Assembly (NCBI RefSeq): GCF_019393635.1
Contig: NC_057866.1
Span: 231,914,359 to 231,978,358 of the forward strand
Source of the DNA: Dromiciops gliroides
Taxonomy: Eukaryota; Chordata; Mammalia; Microbiotheria; Microbiotheriidae
DNA length: 64,000 nucleotides
Direction of reading: 5' to 3'
The notes beneath the pieces are model-generated. The model had not been told where the DNA came from and did not search any database. It was given only the letters and a program-made list of their open reading frames with translations. This document shows, piece after piece, positions 30,480 through 41,089 of this stretch. The first letter of the stretch is position 1, and each line of letters starts with the position of its first letter. The translations under genes and the position numbers were made by a program.

Positions 30480-32400
30480 AATCAGTCAATAAACACTTAT
30501 TAATGTTTTGTTAATTATTTATTAAATAATTTATTAATGTCTACTATGTGCACTATGCAATTGGAAATACAAAGGGAGACAAAAGACCATCCCATGCCTA
30601 AAGGAATTTACAATATAACAAGGAGACAACATACAAACAAATATAAACCAAGAAGTTATATACAGGATAAATAGAAAGTAATTGACAGAGGGAAGGCACT
30701 AGAATTAAGAAGAGTTGGGGATTTTATCTGGGACTTAAAGGAAGCCAGGGAAGTCAGTAGGTAGAGTTGAGGAGGGAGAATATTGTAGGTATGTGGCACA
30801 GTTAGAGAAAATGCCTGGAACCAAGAGAACCTTGTTCTTGAGATGCCAGGAGGTCAGTGTCACTAGATTTATGAATATATGGCACAGAGTAAGATGTAAG
30901 AAGACTGGGAAGGTAGGAGGTATGCAGGGTTTGAATGCTAAATTTTGTATTTAATCTTGGAAGTAATAGGGAATCACTACAGTTTATTGAGTAGGAGAGT
31001 GACATGGTTGGACCTGTGTGTTAGGAAAATCACTTTGGTAGCTGAATGGAGGATGGAGTGGAGTGAGGAGAGACTTAAAGCAGGTAATTTTTTCAATCGT
31101 CTACACATGAGGTGATGAGACCCTGTACCAGAGTGATAGCAATGTCAGAAGAGAGGAGGAATTGAATTCAAGAGATATTACAAAGGTGATATCTACAGGC
31201 CTTAGTAATAGGATATGGGAGGTGAGAGATGGTGAGGAGTCAAAGATGACTCCTAGGTTGCAAGTCTAAGGGACTGGGAAGATGATGTTCCCCTTGACAG
31301 TAATAGGGAAGGTAGGGAGGGGGAAGTTTTTAAGAGAAAATAATGATGTCTGTTTTGAACGTGTTTAGTTTAAGATGTCTATTTGACATCCAGTTTGAGA
31401 TTTCTGAAAGTTGAGATAAAGAGGGCAGAAGGAGCTCATGGTGAATGGCCTAATTTGTTTTTTCTATAAAATATAAGGCAAGGTTCTTAGCTAAATGGTG
31501 GGGGAGGGAGAGGAAAAACCATGGGAGGCTTGAGGATAGGTGAAAAGGTTTGTGATTAATTACCCAGAAAAAAAAAAGTTTGAAAGAACAGCTTCAGAGA
31601 GTGGGATAGTGAGTAGATAAGACAGGCATAGAAGTATTGCCTACCAGCAGTGAGGGCCCAGTTGAATTTGTGGAATGTAAATTTGTAATGCACCTCTTCA
31701 GAATGGTTGTATAATTTTCTCCACCTTCATTCAGTAGCCCATGTATAAGAACAAAGGTGTTGAATGTGGGAATGATCTTAGGCTGAGGAGTGGCATGAAA
31801 TGATAAGGGAGTTAGGAATTAAAGAGAAAGAAGAGTTGGCTCACCAAGAAGTCAAGATGAAGAAAAGAGGAGAGAATGGCTAGTACAAGGGAGATGGACT
31901 GGGAAAGAATCAAGGGATCAAAGAATTAGAAGTCACAGTATAGAAGAAGAATTTTGTAAATAGGGTTTTGAAGTAGGGTATTGTAAGGGAAGGCATAGAG
32001 AGAGGTAAAAAGTCAATAGAGTGTTCATATAAAGGGTTTTCAGAATTTTTGGACATGGAGGTGGTACATTTGTGTGTGGTCAAGAGCAAAGGTATGGCTG
32101 TCTTTACGTGTGATTGAGGTGGAGTCGAGGAATGAGTAGGTTGAGGATTAGAGTATTTGAGGGAGAATCAATATTTATATTGAAGTACCTGGGTATGAGG
32201 ACAAGAGTTGGGGAGGAAAGGAAACTTATGAATTGTGTACCAAACTCATTGAGGAAGGAAGCAGAATGACCTGAGTGGGGGAGCCCGTAGACAACAGCTA
32301 TAAGGATTTTGATTGGGTGGCAGGTATGGATAGTATCAAAGTCAAAGGAGGAAAGGCTTCTGAATGGTAGAAGAGGAGGAGAACCAGGAAGGTTTTTTTC
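30480..32400 (+). mobile_element. Ancient purine-rich repeat, fullest copy
   Basis: Starts with TCAATAAACACTTATTAATG / CTACTATGTGCACTATGCAA. It continues with GGAAGCCAGGGAAGTCAGTA, GTAGGAGAGTGACATGGTTG, ATGGAGGATGGAGTGGAGTG, GAGTCAAAGATGACTCCTAG and AGTTTAAGATGTCTATTTGA. Partial copies with the same order lie at 14.1, 41.1, 45.9, 49.2 and 51.8 kb. The plus strand is strongly purine-rich. The part after about 31480 continues in the same style but is less certain. No protein-coding frame; family name not known to me. Confidence 0.55.
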
Positions 32401-32403
32401 CCC

Positions 32404-32537
32404 TGGGGCAATGAGGGTTAAGTGGCTTGCCCAGGGTCATACAGCTAGTAAGTGTCAAGTGTCTGAGGCAAGATTTGAACTCAAGTCCTCCTGAATCCAG
32501 GGCTGGTGCTTTATCCACTGTGCCGCATAGCTGCCCC
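32404..32537 (-). mobile_element. CORE-SINE inside the ancient repeat
   Basis: Minus-strand, GCAATGAGGG tail type, head ends TGCCGCATAGCTGCCCC. No clear TSD and almost no A-rich tail remain. 39 bp separate it from the next SINE's tail. Confidence 0.9.
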
Positions 32538-32576
32538 AATATTGTCTTCCCTTTCTTTCTGATACTTCCTGGGCTG

Positions 32577-32624
<48 letters not shown>

Positions 32625-32754
32625 GGCAATTGGGGTTAAGTGACTTGCCCAGGGTCACACAGGTAGTAAGCATCAAGTGTCTGAGGTAGGATTTGAACTC
32701 AATTTCTCCTGACTCCAAGGCTGGTGTTTTATCCACTGTACCACCTAGCTGCTC
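32577..32754 (-). mobile_element. CORE-SINE with (GT)n tail
   Basis: Minus-strand, GCAATTGGGG tail type, with a (TG)n array (32577-32623) in place of the A-rich tail. Head ends CACCTAGCTGCTCCT. Purine-rich sequence of the host repeat resumes afterwards (GGAAGTGTTCATAGCAACCA). Confidence 0.9.
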
Positions 32755-32755
32755 C

Positions 32756-33180
32756 TGGAAGTGTTCATAGCAACCAAGGAGCATTCCTACTCTCCCACTT
32801 CAACCAAAGAGCTAAGAAGGAGTAAAAGTATAGCCAGTACTGGAAAGGGTGGCTAGAGAGGCTGTCATATAGGAAGAACCAGTTTCAGTTATAGCTAGTA
32901 GATGGAAAAATTGGGAGAGGAAAAGATTTAGAATGAAGGGCAGTTTGTTGCCCATGGAACAAGCATTCCAGAGGGCACAGTGGAAGGACTGGGTGATGTT
33001 TGGTTGGAACATTGAGTGGGAGGGCTGAGAGGGATGGGAATAAGGAGCTAGGTAGTAGGGAGTGGGGAATGAATGGGTTTTGGATGATGACTTACACAAA
33101 TTCAGAATCACCCTGATGTGAGGGGTATGACCAGGTGTGAGGATATTCATCACTCAGTATAAGGTAATACTCCTCTTCCC
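32756..33180 (+). mobile_element. Continuation of purine-rich repeat
   Basis: Purine-rich plus strand (GGGAGAGGAAAAGATTTAGA, GAGTGGGAGGGCTGAGAGGG) in the same style as 31480-32400. The two SINEs above split it. No frame on either strand has coding character. Confidence 0.4.
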
Positions 33181-33284
33181 AAAGGAGGTTGGAGATCAGG
33201 CTGTAGCATTATAACAGCATGTTATAATCACAAAAATATTTCTATAGTACTTTAAGTTTTTCTAATCACTTTCTTCATAGCAAC

Positions 33285-33455
33285 ACAGTAGAATAAGTAG
33301 TATTATAATATAATATAAATATTATATTTAGATAGGTAAACTGAGGCTCAGAGAGGTAAAATAATTTTCCCATTGTCACACAACTGGGAATTGTTAGAGT
33401 CAGGATTTCAACTCTGATCTCAAGACAAAGTCCAACACACTTGCCCTTATATCAT
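33285..33455 (-). mobile_element. MIR
   Basis: Plus strand shows antisense MIR: TAGGTAAACTGAGGCTCAGA GAGG, CCCATTGTCACACAACTGGG, GTCAGGATTTCAACTCTGAT. An AT repeat replaces the usual ATTATTATCCC part. Confidence 0.75.
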
Positions 33456-34129
33456 AATTCAAAAAACAAAAAACAAAAAACTTCTCGTCAAAGCCCCCAC
33501 ATTGTCAAAAAGGACAAGGCTGGAATTCTTGATTCTTTTTCTAATTCTTCATATTATTAGAAAGTGAGCTATCTAATTTGTGGTCCTCAGAAGCAGTCCT
33601 AAGTTCTATTTCACTTCTAAATTTTCACATCATTAATCAGCTAATTAATCAATACTATATAGTATTGACAAAAACCAAGAACCAACATTGAAAAGATAAA
33701 TTCCACTCAAAATAATTATGAAATTAGCAAAGAATAAGAAACAAAGTAGAAATACACCAATTAGGGATCTGCTAGACTTACTATAGTACATAAATAGAGT
33801 GGAATACTGCTGCACCTTAAGGAACAATAAATATGAAGAATTGTCAATTGACAGCCAATCAACATATATTTATAAAATACCCACTCTATGCATGGTACTT
33901 GGGACAGAAGTATAAAAAATGAAATAATCTTTACTGACAATGAGCTTACATAAAAAGGGGGAGATGATATTTACATATACATGTTTATATACACATGCAG
34001 CATAAATGAAAGTTTAATAAATATAAATATATACAAGTCATTAGATACAAAGTAGTATTGGAGAGAGAGGTCTAACAGTTGGGGGATCAGAAAAGGCGTC
34101 TTGCAGAAATGTTTGAGTTGCATCTTTTT

Positions 34130-34816
34130 TTAAATAATAAACATTTTTATTTAAAGTTTTAAGTTTCAAAAGTATCACTTCCTCTTTCCCTTATTCCCCT
34201 TTCCTCTTCCTGAGGTGGCAAGCAAACATAGGTATATATGTACAATTATGTAAGTATTTCCATGTTTGTCATTTTGTATAAGAAGACTCAAATAAAAGGA
34301 AAAAAAATGAAAGAAAGTGAAAAACAGCATGCTTTAGTCTGTGTTCAATCAATATTAGTTTTCTCTGGAGGCAGATAGTATGCTTTATCATTAGTCTTTT
34401 GGGATTGTCTTGAATCATTGTATTGCTGAGAATAGCTAAATCATTCACAGTTATTCATAAAGAAATATTGCTGTTACTGTATACAATGTTCTCCTGTTTC
34501 AGTTCACTTCACTATACATTAGTTCATATAAGTCTTTTCAGGTTTTTCTGAAATCATCCTGCTTGTCATTTCTCATAGCACAATAATATTCCATTACCAT
34601 CATATACCACAGCTTGTTTAGGCATTCCCCAATTTATGGGCATTCCTTTGATTTCCAATTCTTAGCCAGCCCAAAAAGAATTGCTATAAATATTTTTGTA
34701 CAAATAGATCTTTTTCTCTTTTTTTTTAATGTCATTGGGATATAAACCTAGTAGTGGTATTGCTGGATTGAAGGGTATGAACAGTTCTATAGCCCTTTGG
34801 GCATAGTTCCAAATTG
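34130..34816 (-). mobile_element. 5'-truncated L1 3' end
   Basis: Same 3' UTR and ORF2-end sequence as the L1 at 9835 (ATTTTTATTTAAAGTTTTAA, CAGTTCACTTCACTATACAT, CATATACCACAGCTTGTTTA, GGTATTGCTGGATTGAAGGG). It stops at GGGCATAGTTCCAAATTGA. No clear TSD. Confidence 0.85.
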
Positions 34817-34951
34817 ATATGCCTATTTCTAATCCCTTACAAAAGCAAAATAAAATTTATCCAAAGACCCAAAATAAATATACTTCTGGCGATGATGCAT
34901 CAGTCATTTTTTTATTTCACTTAATTTTATTTGTTAAAAATATCATTGATG

Positions 34952-35109
34952 GGGGCAGCTAGGTGGCGCAGTGGATAGAGCACCGGCCCTGGAGTCAGGA
35001 GTACCTGAGTTCAAATCCGGCCTCGGACACTTAACACTTACTGGCTGTGTGACCCTGGGCAAGTCACTTAACCCCAATTGCCTCACTTAAAAAAAAAAAA
35101 AAGTAAAAA
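34952..35109 (+). mobile_element. Young CORE-SINE with 16-bp TSD
   Basis: Plus strand and close to intact: GGGGCAGCTAGGTGGCGCAG (A-box region), CCTGAGTTCAAATCCGGCCT (B-box region), CTGTGTGACCCTGGGCAAGT (core), CCCCAATTGCCTCAC tail and A-rich end. Perfect flanks AAAAATATCATTGATG at 34936-34951 and 35110-35125. A useful reference copy for the family in this window. Confidence 0.96.
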
Positions 35110-35135
35110 AAAAATATCATTGATGCCTTTTTCTT

Positions 35136-35276
35136 GGTGAGGCAATTGGGGTTAAGTGACTTGCCCAGGGTCACACAGCTTGTAAGTGTTAAGTGTCTGA
35201 GGTCAGACTTGAACTCAGGTCCTCCTGAATCCAGGGTGGGTGCTTTATCCACTGCATCACCTAGCTGCCCCCATTT
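35136..35276 (-). mobile_element. Young CORE-SINE, tail to tail with previous
   Basis: Minus-strand, GCAATTGGGG tail type. Flanks ATGCCTTTTTCTT (35123-35135) and ATGCCTTTTACTT (35277-35289), 12 of 13. Its left TSD overlaps the previous SINE's right TSD, so it came in second. Confidence 0.93.
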
Positions 35277-35469
35277 ATGCCTTTTACTTTTTCCATCATT
35301 TGCACTTTTCCATTTGCCTCTTCCCTCATAAAAGGCTCCTGCAGGGATATGTGCTAATAAATATTTAACAACAAGCTCTCCCAAAAAAGTATCCCATATT
35401 AAACACTTTCAAATTTAATCTTTATTATTAACATCTTGCCCATCACTTTTTAAATCTCTAGATAATTAT

Positions 35470-35694
35470 ACAAAAATATTTATAGCTGTTCTTTTTGTGG
35501 TGGCAAAGAATTGGAAATTGAGGGGATGGGGGCGGCTAGGTGGTGCAGTGGATAGAGCACCAGCCCTGGAGTCAGGAGGACCTGAGTTCAAATCCGGCCT
35601 CAAATACTTAACACTTACTAGCTGTGTGACCCTGGGCAAGTCACTTAACCCCAATTGCCTCACCAAAAAAACCAAAAACCCCAAACCCAAAACC

Positions 35695-35731
<37 letters not shown>

Positions 35732-36080
35732 ACGAAATTGAGGGGTTGCCCATCAATTGAAGAATGGTTAAACAAGTTGTGGTATGTGAATATAATGGAA
35801 TACTATTGTGCTGTCAGAAACAATAGATAAGCTGGCAGATTTCAGAAAAACCTGGAAATATTTAAATGAATTGATGTTGAGTGAAATGAGCAGAACTAGG
35901 ATGATCAACTGTGATAGACTTAACTCTTCTCAGCAATAGTGTTCTAAGATAATTTCAAAAGGACTCATGAAGAAAAATGCTCTCCACATCCAGAAAAAAG
36001 AACTGTGGAATCTGAATGCAGATTGAACCATACTGTTTCTTGTGAATCTGTTGGGTCCTGGAGATTTTTTTTTCCCTTAG
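35470..36080 (+). mobile_element. L1 ORF2 end and 3' UTR, split by a SINE
   Basis: Plus strand: ATTTATAGCTGTTCTTTTTG TGG, then after the SINE CCCATCAATTGAAGAATGGT, GTGGTATGTGAATATAATGG, GTTGAGTGAAATGAGCAGAA, ACATCCAGAAAAAAGAACTG. This is the end of ORF2 (the WYxxxMEYY and MSEMSRT parts) and the beginning of the 3' UTR. Confidence 0.85.
35526..35733 (+). mobile_element. Young CORE-SINE nested in L1, (CA)n tail
   Basis: Plus strand, CCCCAATTGCCTCAC tail type; the tail ends in a (CA)n array (about 35694-35732). Perfect 12-bp flanks GAAATTGAGGGG at 35514-35525 and 35734-35745. The L1 sequence joins up across the insertion. Confidence 0.95.
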
Positions 36081-36219
36081 GAAGTTCATTAATTGGCTTG
36101 TTCAAATTTTTTCTAAGATAAAATCATTCAAGTATTTTATTTCTTATGTTAATCTTAATAATTCATATTTTGTTAGTATTTATAATTATTCATTTTTATG
36201 ACATTGATGTTATTATATT

Positions 36220-36400
36220 GTTTTTCTTCTGGTTCTGATCACTTTATTCTGTATCAGTGCAAATAATCTATTTCCCTATAGAATACAACAGTACTCTATC
36301 ACAGTCATACACTGCAATTCATTCAGCCACTCATCAATTGTTGGGTGTTCCATTAGATTTTTTTGGTCACTAGAAAAGGGCCACTAGAAATATTTTTATA
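36220..36400 (-). mobile_element. Old L1 ORF2-end fragment
   Basis: Antisense L1 words CTTCTGGTTCTGATCACTTT, GTACTCTATCACAGTCATAC and ATTCAGCCACTCATCAATTG in the expected order. More diverged than the other L1 copies here. Confidence 0.6.
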
Positions 36401-37039
36401 CATAAAATTTCCTTTATTTTGTATCTGTTATGGATATACAGATGGGAGCATAACACAAATATGGAATGTTATATGCAACTCTCAAAAGGAGTCACTTTAT
36501 AATTATTTTTGTTTAACTGTTTTACTTTGTTACAAGAGAACAATCATCAAGTAGAAGTAATCTAGAAATATTTTAATGTGAAAAAACCTTAATAAATATT
36601 TCAAAATAAATAAAACATATAAGTAATGATTCTTGGGATGGTGTGGGGGTATATTATAAAATAAAGGTTATATAAAAACAAAATGTGTCAATAAAATGTT
36701 TTTAAAAATGAAATAATTACATAATATATAACATACCTTAATTTAACCTACCAAGACTTACTTAGAAGTTATAGAAAAATAACTACAATATACTCAGAAT
36801 ATTGGAGAAACACATAGAAGACAATAGGAAAGATCATTATTGTTTATGACTGGTATGAACCAATATAATAATCATGATATTGCTTAATTTATAAATTTAT
36901 TATTATATCAATTGAAATACCAAGAATCTAATTGACAAAAATTAATTTTGAGGAATAAAACATGTATAATCTCAAGAGAAATAATGAAAAAGAAGTAAGG
37001 TCTTATATGATTGGTCAGTAATTATCTAAACGAATTGTT
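36401..37039. other. AT-rich, possible old L1; nothing firm
   Basis: AT-rich stretch with many stops in all frames. Parts of 36760-37010 look like decayed L1 coding sequence, but I cannot align them securely. Confidence 0.35.
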
Positions 37040-37201
37040 GTTTTGTTTTGTTTTGTTTTGTTTTGTTTTGCTGGGCAATGAGGGTTAAGGGACTTGCCCA
37101 AGGCCACACAGCTAGTAACTGTCAAGTGTCTGAGGTCGGATTTGAACTCAGGTCCTCCTGAATCCAGGGCTGGTGCTTTATCCACTGCACCACCTAGCTG
37201 C
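37040..37201 (-). mobile_element. Young CORE-SINE, (TTTTG)n tail
   Basis: Minus-strand, GCAATGAGGG tail type with a GTTTT pentanucleotide tail (37040-37070). Flanks CTAAACGAATTGTT (37026-37039) and CTAAACTAATTGTT (37202-37215), 13 of 14. Confidence 0.93.
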
Positions 37202-37369
37202 CTAAACTAATTGTTAAAGTGGAAATATAGATAAGTGGAAAAGACAAAATAAACCAAAACTTAGAAATTTTTGCTCATTTACCACCTGGATGCACTAATT
37301 TGTACTTTTTTGTCTTCCTTTTTTTGTCTTTTTTTTCCTGATAAATGTCCTTTATTATTTTTAAATTAA

Positions 37370-37830
37370 AAAAAACAAACATTTTTATTTAAAGTTTTGA
37401 GTTCCAAATTCTATCCCTCCTTTCCTCCCTCCCTTTCTCCTTCCCTGATGTGGGAAGCAGATATATGTTATCATGTGTTATATATACATGGTATATATAA
37501 TATATATGCATATATTATATATAACATGTATATAATATAAACATTACCATATTAGTCAATTTGTATAAGAAAATTTGAATAAAAGAATAAAATGAAAAAT
37601 AAAGTGAAAAATAGCATGCTTCAATATCAGTTCTTTCTTAGGAGGTGGATAGTATGCTTCATCATTTGTCCTTTGGGATTGTCTTGGATCATTGTATTGC
37701 TGAGAATACTTAAGTCATTCACAGTTCTTCATCAAGCAATATCTATGCATGACATTCTCCTGCTTCTGTTCACTTCACCATACATCAGTTCATATAAGTC
37801 TTTCCAGGCCTTTCTGAATTGTTCTGTTTG
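37370..37830 (-). mobile_element. 5'-truncated L1 3' end
   Basis: ATTTTTATTTAAAGTTTTGA GTTCC at the 3' terminus, then GGAGGTGGATAGTATGCTTC, GATTGTCTTGGATCATTGTA and CATCAGTTCATATAAGTCTT, as in the copies at 9835 and 34130. An AT-rich repeat interrupts it at 37470-37545. Confidence 0.83.
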
Positions 37831-37869
37831 TCATTTATTTGACTTATGCTGAGTACCTTTTCTCCCCAT

Positions 37870-38420
37870 TCAACTCAGGTGAGAAATACAAAGAAGAAAT
37901 ACAAACTTTCAACAACTATATGAAAAATGCTACAAACTTTTTGTATTTTTAATAAGATCAATTCAAATGAAATAGTTCAGTTTTCACCTCACCTTCATTA
38001 ATTAGGCAAATATGATGATATATTATTATAATAACCAAAGTTGAAGGGACTGAAGGGAAATAGACACATTAAGAGACTGTTGGTGGAGCTGTGGATTAAT
38101 CAAGCCATTCTGGACAATAGAAAAAAAAATTGCTAATTAACAGTTTTGTCTCATCCATCCCACAGCTGAGCATATACCCCAAGCAGGTCAATGGTATATA
38201 ATAAAAGTTCCTTTGTATAACAAAATATTTATAGCAGCACACTTGTATAGTCATAAACTAGAAACAGAGAGGGTACCCATCAATTGGGGGAATGACTGAA
38301 ATGTGATATATGAATGTAATGGAATTCCTACACTGTAAGAAATGACAAATAGGAATTCAGAGAAGCAAAAAGAGTAGAACTGAGAGAATAATTTATACAG
38401 TTAATAAATCAATGGAAATT
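37870..38420 (+). pseudogene. Old L1 ORF2 C-terminal fragment
   Basis: Plus-strand sequence with TTGGTGGAGCTGTGGATTAA, CAAGCCATTCTGGACAATAG, AAATATTTATAGCAGCACAC and CCCATCAATTGGGGGAATGA. In translation this gives the region from GGAVD-like sequence to the PINWGND and ECNGI blocks. Stops and indels are frequent. It abuts the minus-strand L1 before it, with both 5' ends facing inward. Confidence 0.65.
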
Positions 38421-38479
38421 AAACTAACATCAAAATGCCATCAAACTCAAATTAATTGGGATGTCCAAATTTAGACCCC

Positions 38480-39421
38480 CTTCTGAATGTTTTAGTAAAA
38501 TCAAAGAAGTGTAATCATGTGAAGGTTTTGATGATTTTTCTGGCCTTTTCTGCATTTAATAAAGAATATGGAATCCTGATATTATATTCACCATAGAGAG
38601 TTCCTAGTATTAAATTAATCCAAAGGATCCCCAATAAATTGGGTTGGTTTTCAACCTATCTCAGGAAATATCCACCATAGTGACTCAACCATACTGAGAT
38701 TGAAGAGAAATGCTTAAGTTTGTACTACATATACCACATCCTACCTAGTGGTTCCAGAACTATGCAAATAAAGGCCAACTTTATTCAAAGTCATAGTGTA
38801 TCCAAAGCTGGTAGAATGAACGACAATATCTTTCAGGAATAGATTGAGAAGAAAATAGCTCTGATTTTGCCATCAATGGAAAATATATGATGCCCCCCGA
38901 ATTGGAGAAAAGAGCAAAGATGGGGTTGATGAAACTGTCAATATTAAGGTCACTGTCTCAAAAGGTTTTGTTGTGGAAGAACAACTTTAATTTAAAAAAA
39001 TTCACTTTGATTGTATTTTACTTGGTTGCTTTTCACTCAATGTAGATCATGAAGACTTGAAGATTGACAATCCCCACAGTTGTTTTATATGCTGATTCCC
39101 TTCCAGGAGCTATTGTTTGTCTTTCTCATACCCTAGAGAAAACTAATCAGCCAATCAGGAACAGTGACAGGGGATTTCAGACCTTTTTTTTTTTTAATCC
39201 ACTACTTTTCTCACTTTGGGAATTATGTGGTTGACAATCCACGTGTTTCAAATTAACTAGTTAATTGCCAGATATCTATTTGGTTCTATGTAAAACAGTT
39301 GGATCTATACAGCATTCATATAATGCTTCCTAGAACACATGGCAAGTTCTTAATTAATAGAGAGTAGTATACATGCTTTTAGAAAGAGCAGATGAAAAGA
39401 GAATAAGAAGAATAAAAGATT
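38480..39421. other. No recognisable gene or repeat
   Basis: About 0.9 kb of unassigned, moderately AT-rich sequence. No frame of interest. Confidence 0.45.
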
Positions 39422-39435
39422 AAAATCAAATATAG

Positions 39436-39598
39436 GGGCAGCTAGGTGGTGCAGTGTATAGAGTACCGGCCCTGGATTCAGGAGTACCTGAGTTCAAATC
39501 CAGCCTCAGACACTTAACACTTACTAGCTGTGTGACCTTGGGCAAGTCACTTAACCCCAATTGCCTCACTAAAAAAACAAACAAACAAACAAAAAAAC
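39436..39598 (+). mobile_element. Young CORE-SINE with 14-bp TSD
   Basis: Plus strand, CCCCAATTGCCTCAC tail type, (AAAC)n tail. Perfect flanks AAAATCAAATATAG at 39422-39435 and 39599-39612. Confidence 0.95.
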
Positions 39599-39654
39599 AA
39601 AATCAAATATAGAAGAAGGTAGGAATAGAGATGTTAAGTCTAGATATCTTTTCA

Positions 39655-39785
39655 AGTGTGTATAGGTGACTATTATTTGATCCAGATAGAAACCCTGTGA
39701 ATAGGTGCTATAATTATCCCCATTTTATGGTAGAAGAAACTGAAGCAAGCAGAGGTTTGTCATGATCACACAGCTAATAACTTAA
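39655..39785 (-). mobile_element. MIR
   Basis: GGTGCTATAATTATCCCCAT TTTATGG, GAAGAAACTGAAGCAAGCAG and GATCACACAGCTAATAACTT are in antisense MIR order. Confidence 0.7.
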
Positions 39786-39819
39786 GTCTAGATAACTTTT
39801 TATGTGTATGTAGGTGGCT

Positions 39820-39975
39820 GTTTGGCATAATAGAAAGAACACCAGATTAGTAATCGGGACACCTGAGTTTGCATTCAGAATGAGAATTATGACTTTAGGG
39901 AAAACCATTCTCTTTGTCTTAATTTCCTTATCTATAAAACAGAAATAGTAGGAGTTCTTAGGGGTCTGAGGTTGG
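39820..39975 (+). mobile_element. MIR-like CORE-SINE remnant
   Basis: GGCATAATAGAAAGAACACC, ATCGGGACACCTGAGTTTGC and TTAATTTCCTTATCTATAAA match the head and late part of a MIR/Ther-type SINE. The core is disturbed. Confidence 0.55.
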
Positions 39976-40044
39976 ATTTGAACTTAGGGCTTCTTCATTC
40001 CAGGACCAGGATGCTACCCACTAGGCTGCCTTTGTAATTGAGTC

Positions 40045-40212
40045 GGGGTAGCTAGATGGCGCAGTGGATAAGCACCGGCCCTGGAGTCAGTAGTACCTGA
40101 GTTCAAATCCGGCCTCAGACACTTACTAGCTGTGTGACCCTGGGCAAGCCACTTAACCCCAATTGCCTCACCAAAAATAAATAAATAAATAAATAAAATA
40201 AAATTTAAAAAA
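40045..40212 (+). mobile_element. Young CORE-SINE with 11-bp TSD
   Basis: Plus strand, CCCCAATTGCCTCAC tail type, (AAAT)n tail. It lacks the TTAACAC repeat of neighbouring copies (GACACTTACTAGC). Perfect flanks GTAATTGAGTC at 40034-40044 and 40213-40223. Confidence 0.94.
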
Positions 40213-40284
40213 GTAATTGAGTCTCAGTCTTCTATCCTCCTATGCCATGCTGCCTTTTGTTAAATGAGATGATGCATGTAAAGA

Positions 40285-40520
40285 TGTGTCCAAGTCAGTG
40301 TAGAAAAATGGAAAGACTAAAGGATTAGGAACTAAAAGCTTGGTTGGAGTTTGAACTATATGACCTTAGAAAAGTCATTAAATTTTTCCATGTCTCACTT
40401 TTCCCATCTGTAGTAGTAAATTACTCTGTCTACTTCGTAGGGTAGTTGTGAGATCAAATAACAATGTGAAATCCCTTTCAAATATTAAAACACTATGTAA
40501 ACTGGATATTGTTATGACTC
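40285..40520 (+). mobile_element. MIR-like SINE
   Basis: TATATGACCTTAGAAAAGTC, TCTCACTTTTCCCATCTGTA, TTCGTAGGGTAGTTGTGAGA and AAATATTAAAACACTATGTA follow the MIR order from the core to the 3' end. Confidence 0.65.
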
Positions 40521-40598
40521 TGTGTGTATATATACATGTGTATATATACAAACATGTTTATACATGCATATACTATTGGTTTCTAATTGAATAATTTT

Positions 40599-40728
40599 GG
40601 GGGGGTGGGCAATGAGACTTGCCTGGGGTCACACAGCTAGTCAGTGTCAAGTGTCTAAGGCTGGATTTGAACTGAGGTCCTCCTGAATCCCAGTTGGGTG
40701 CTTTATCCACTGCACCACCTAGATGCCC
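40599..40728 (-). mobile_element. Young CORE-SINE with 17-bp TSD
   Basis: Minus-strand, GCAATGAG tail type with a short internal deletion (GCAATGAGACTTGCC) removing GGTTAAGT. Perfect 17-bp flanks TCTAATTGAATAATTTT at 40582-40598 and 40729-40745. Confidence 0.94.
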
Positions 40729-41089
40729 TCTAATTGAATAATTTTACTTTCAAATTTAATCATTATGGGAAAAACCCACTGCAGTACATAGAGACAAAAA
40801 GTTGGCTGTGGAAGCTGGAAGACCCAGATTGAAGTATAACTCCATGTATACATTGGTATTTGGTCCCTTAAAATGCTATTTAACCTCTCAGTGCCTGCAA
40901 ACAACTCTCTAAGACTAATGACTAATATCTCTAAGAGCAGATGCTGGTCTTCATTGATGGGCATGTCTACTTACCAAGAGTTCCCTACATCATTAAAATC
41001 ACAGGACCCAATAAAAACAATAACATACAGTACAATCCACAGACAATGTAATGTTTAATTGTGTTATGGGGTGGGAATTAGGATGAGGT

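Noticed and set aside
34952..35025. Possible tRNA gene (A and B boxes present)
   Set aside because: It is the tRNA-derived head of a SINE: no cloverleaf closes, and the sequence continues into the CORE and A-rich tail.
32342..35760. Recurring 'protein' with VDKAPALDSGGPEFKSGLRH or DLPRVTQLVSVKCL on either strand
   Set aside because: These are translations of the CORE-SINE in two frames; the same peptides recur at every SINE in the window.
36760..37030. L1 ORF2 coding remnant
   Set aside because: A few phrases look similar, but I could not align them in a consistent frame.
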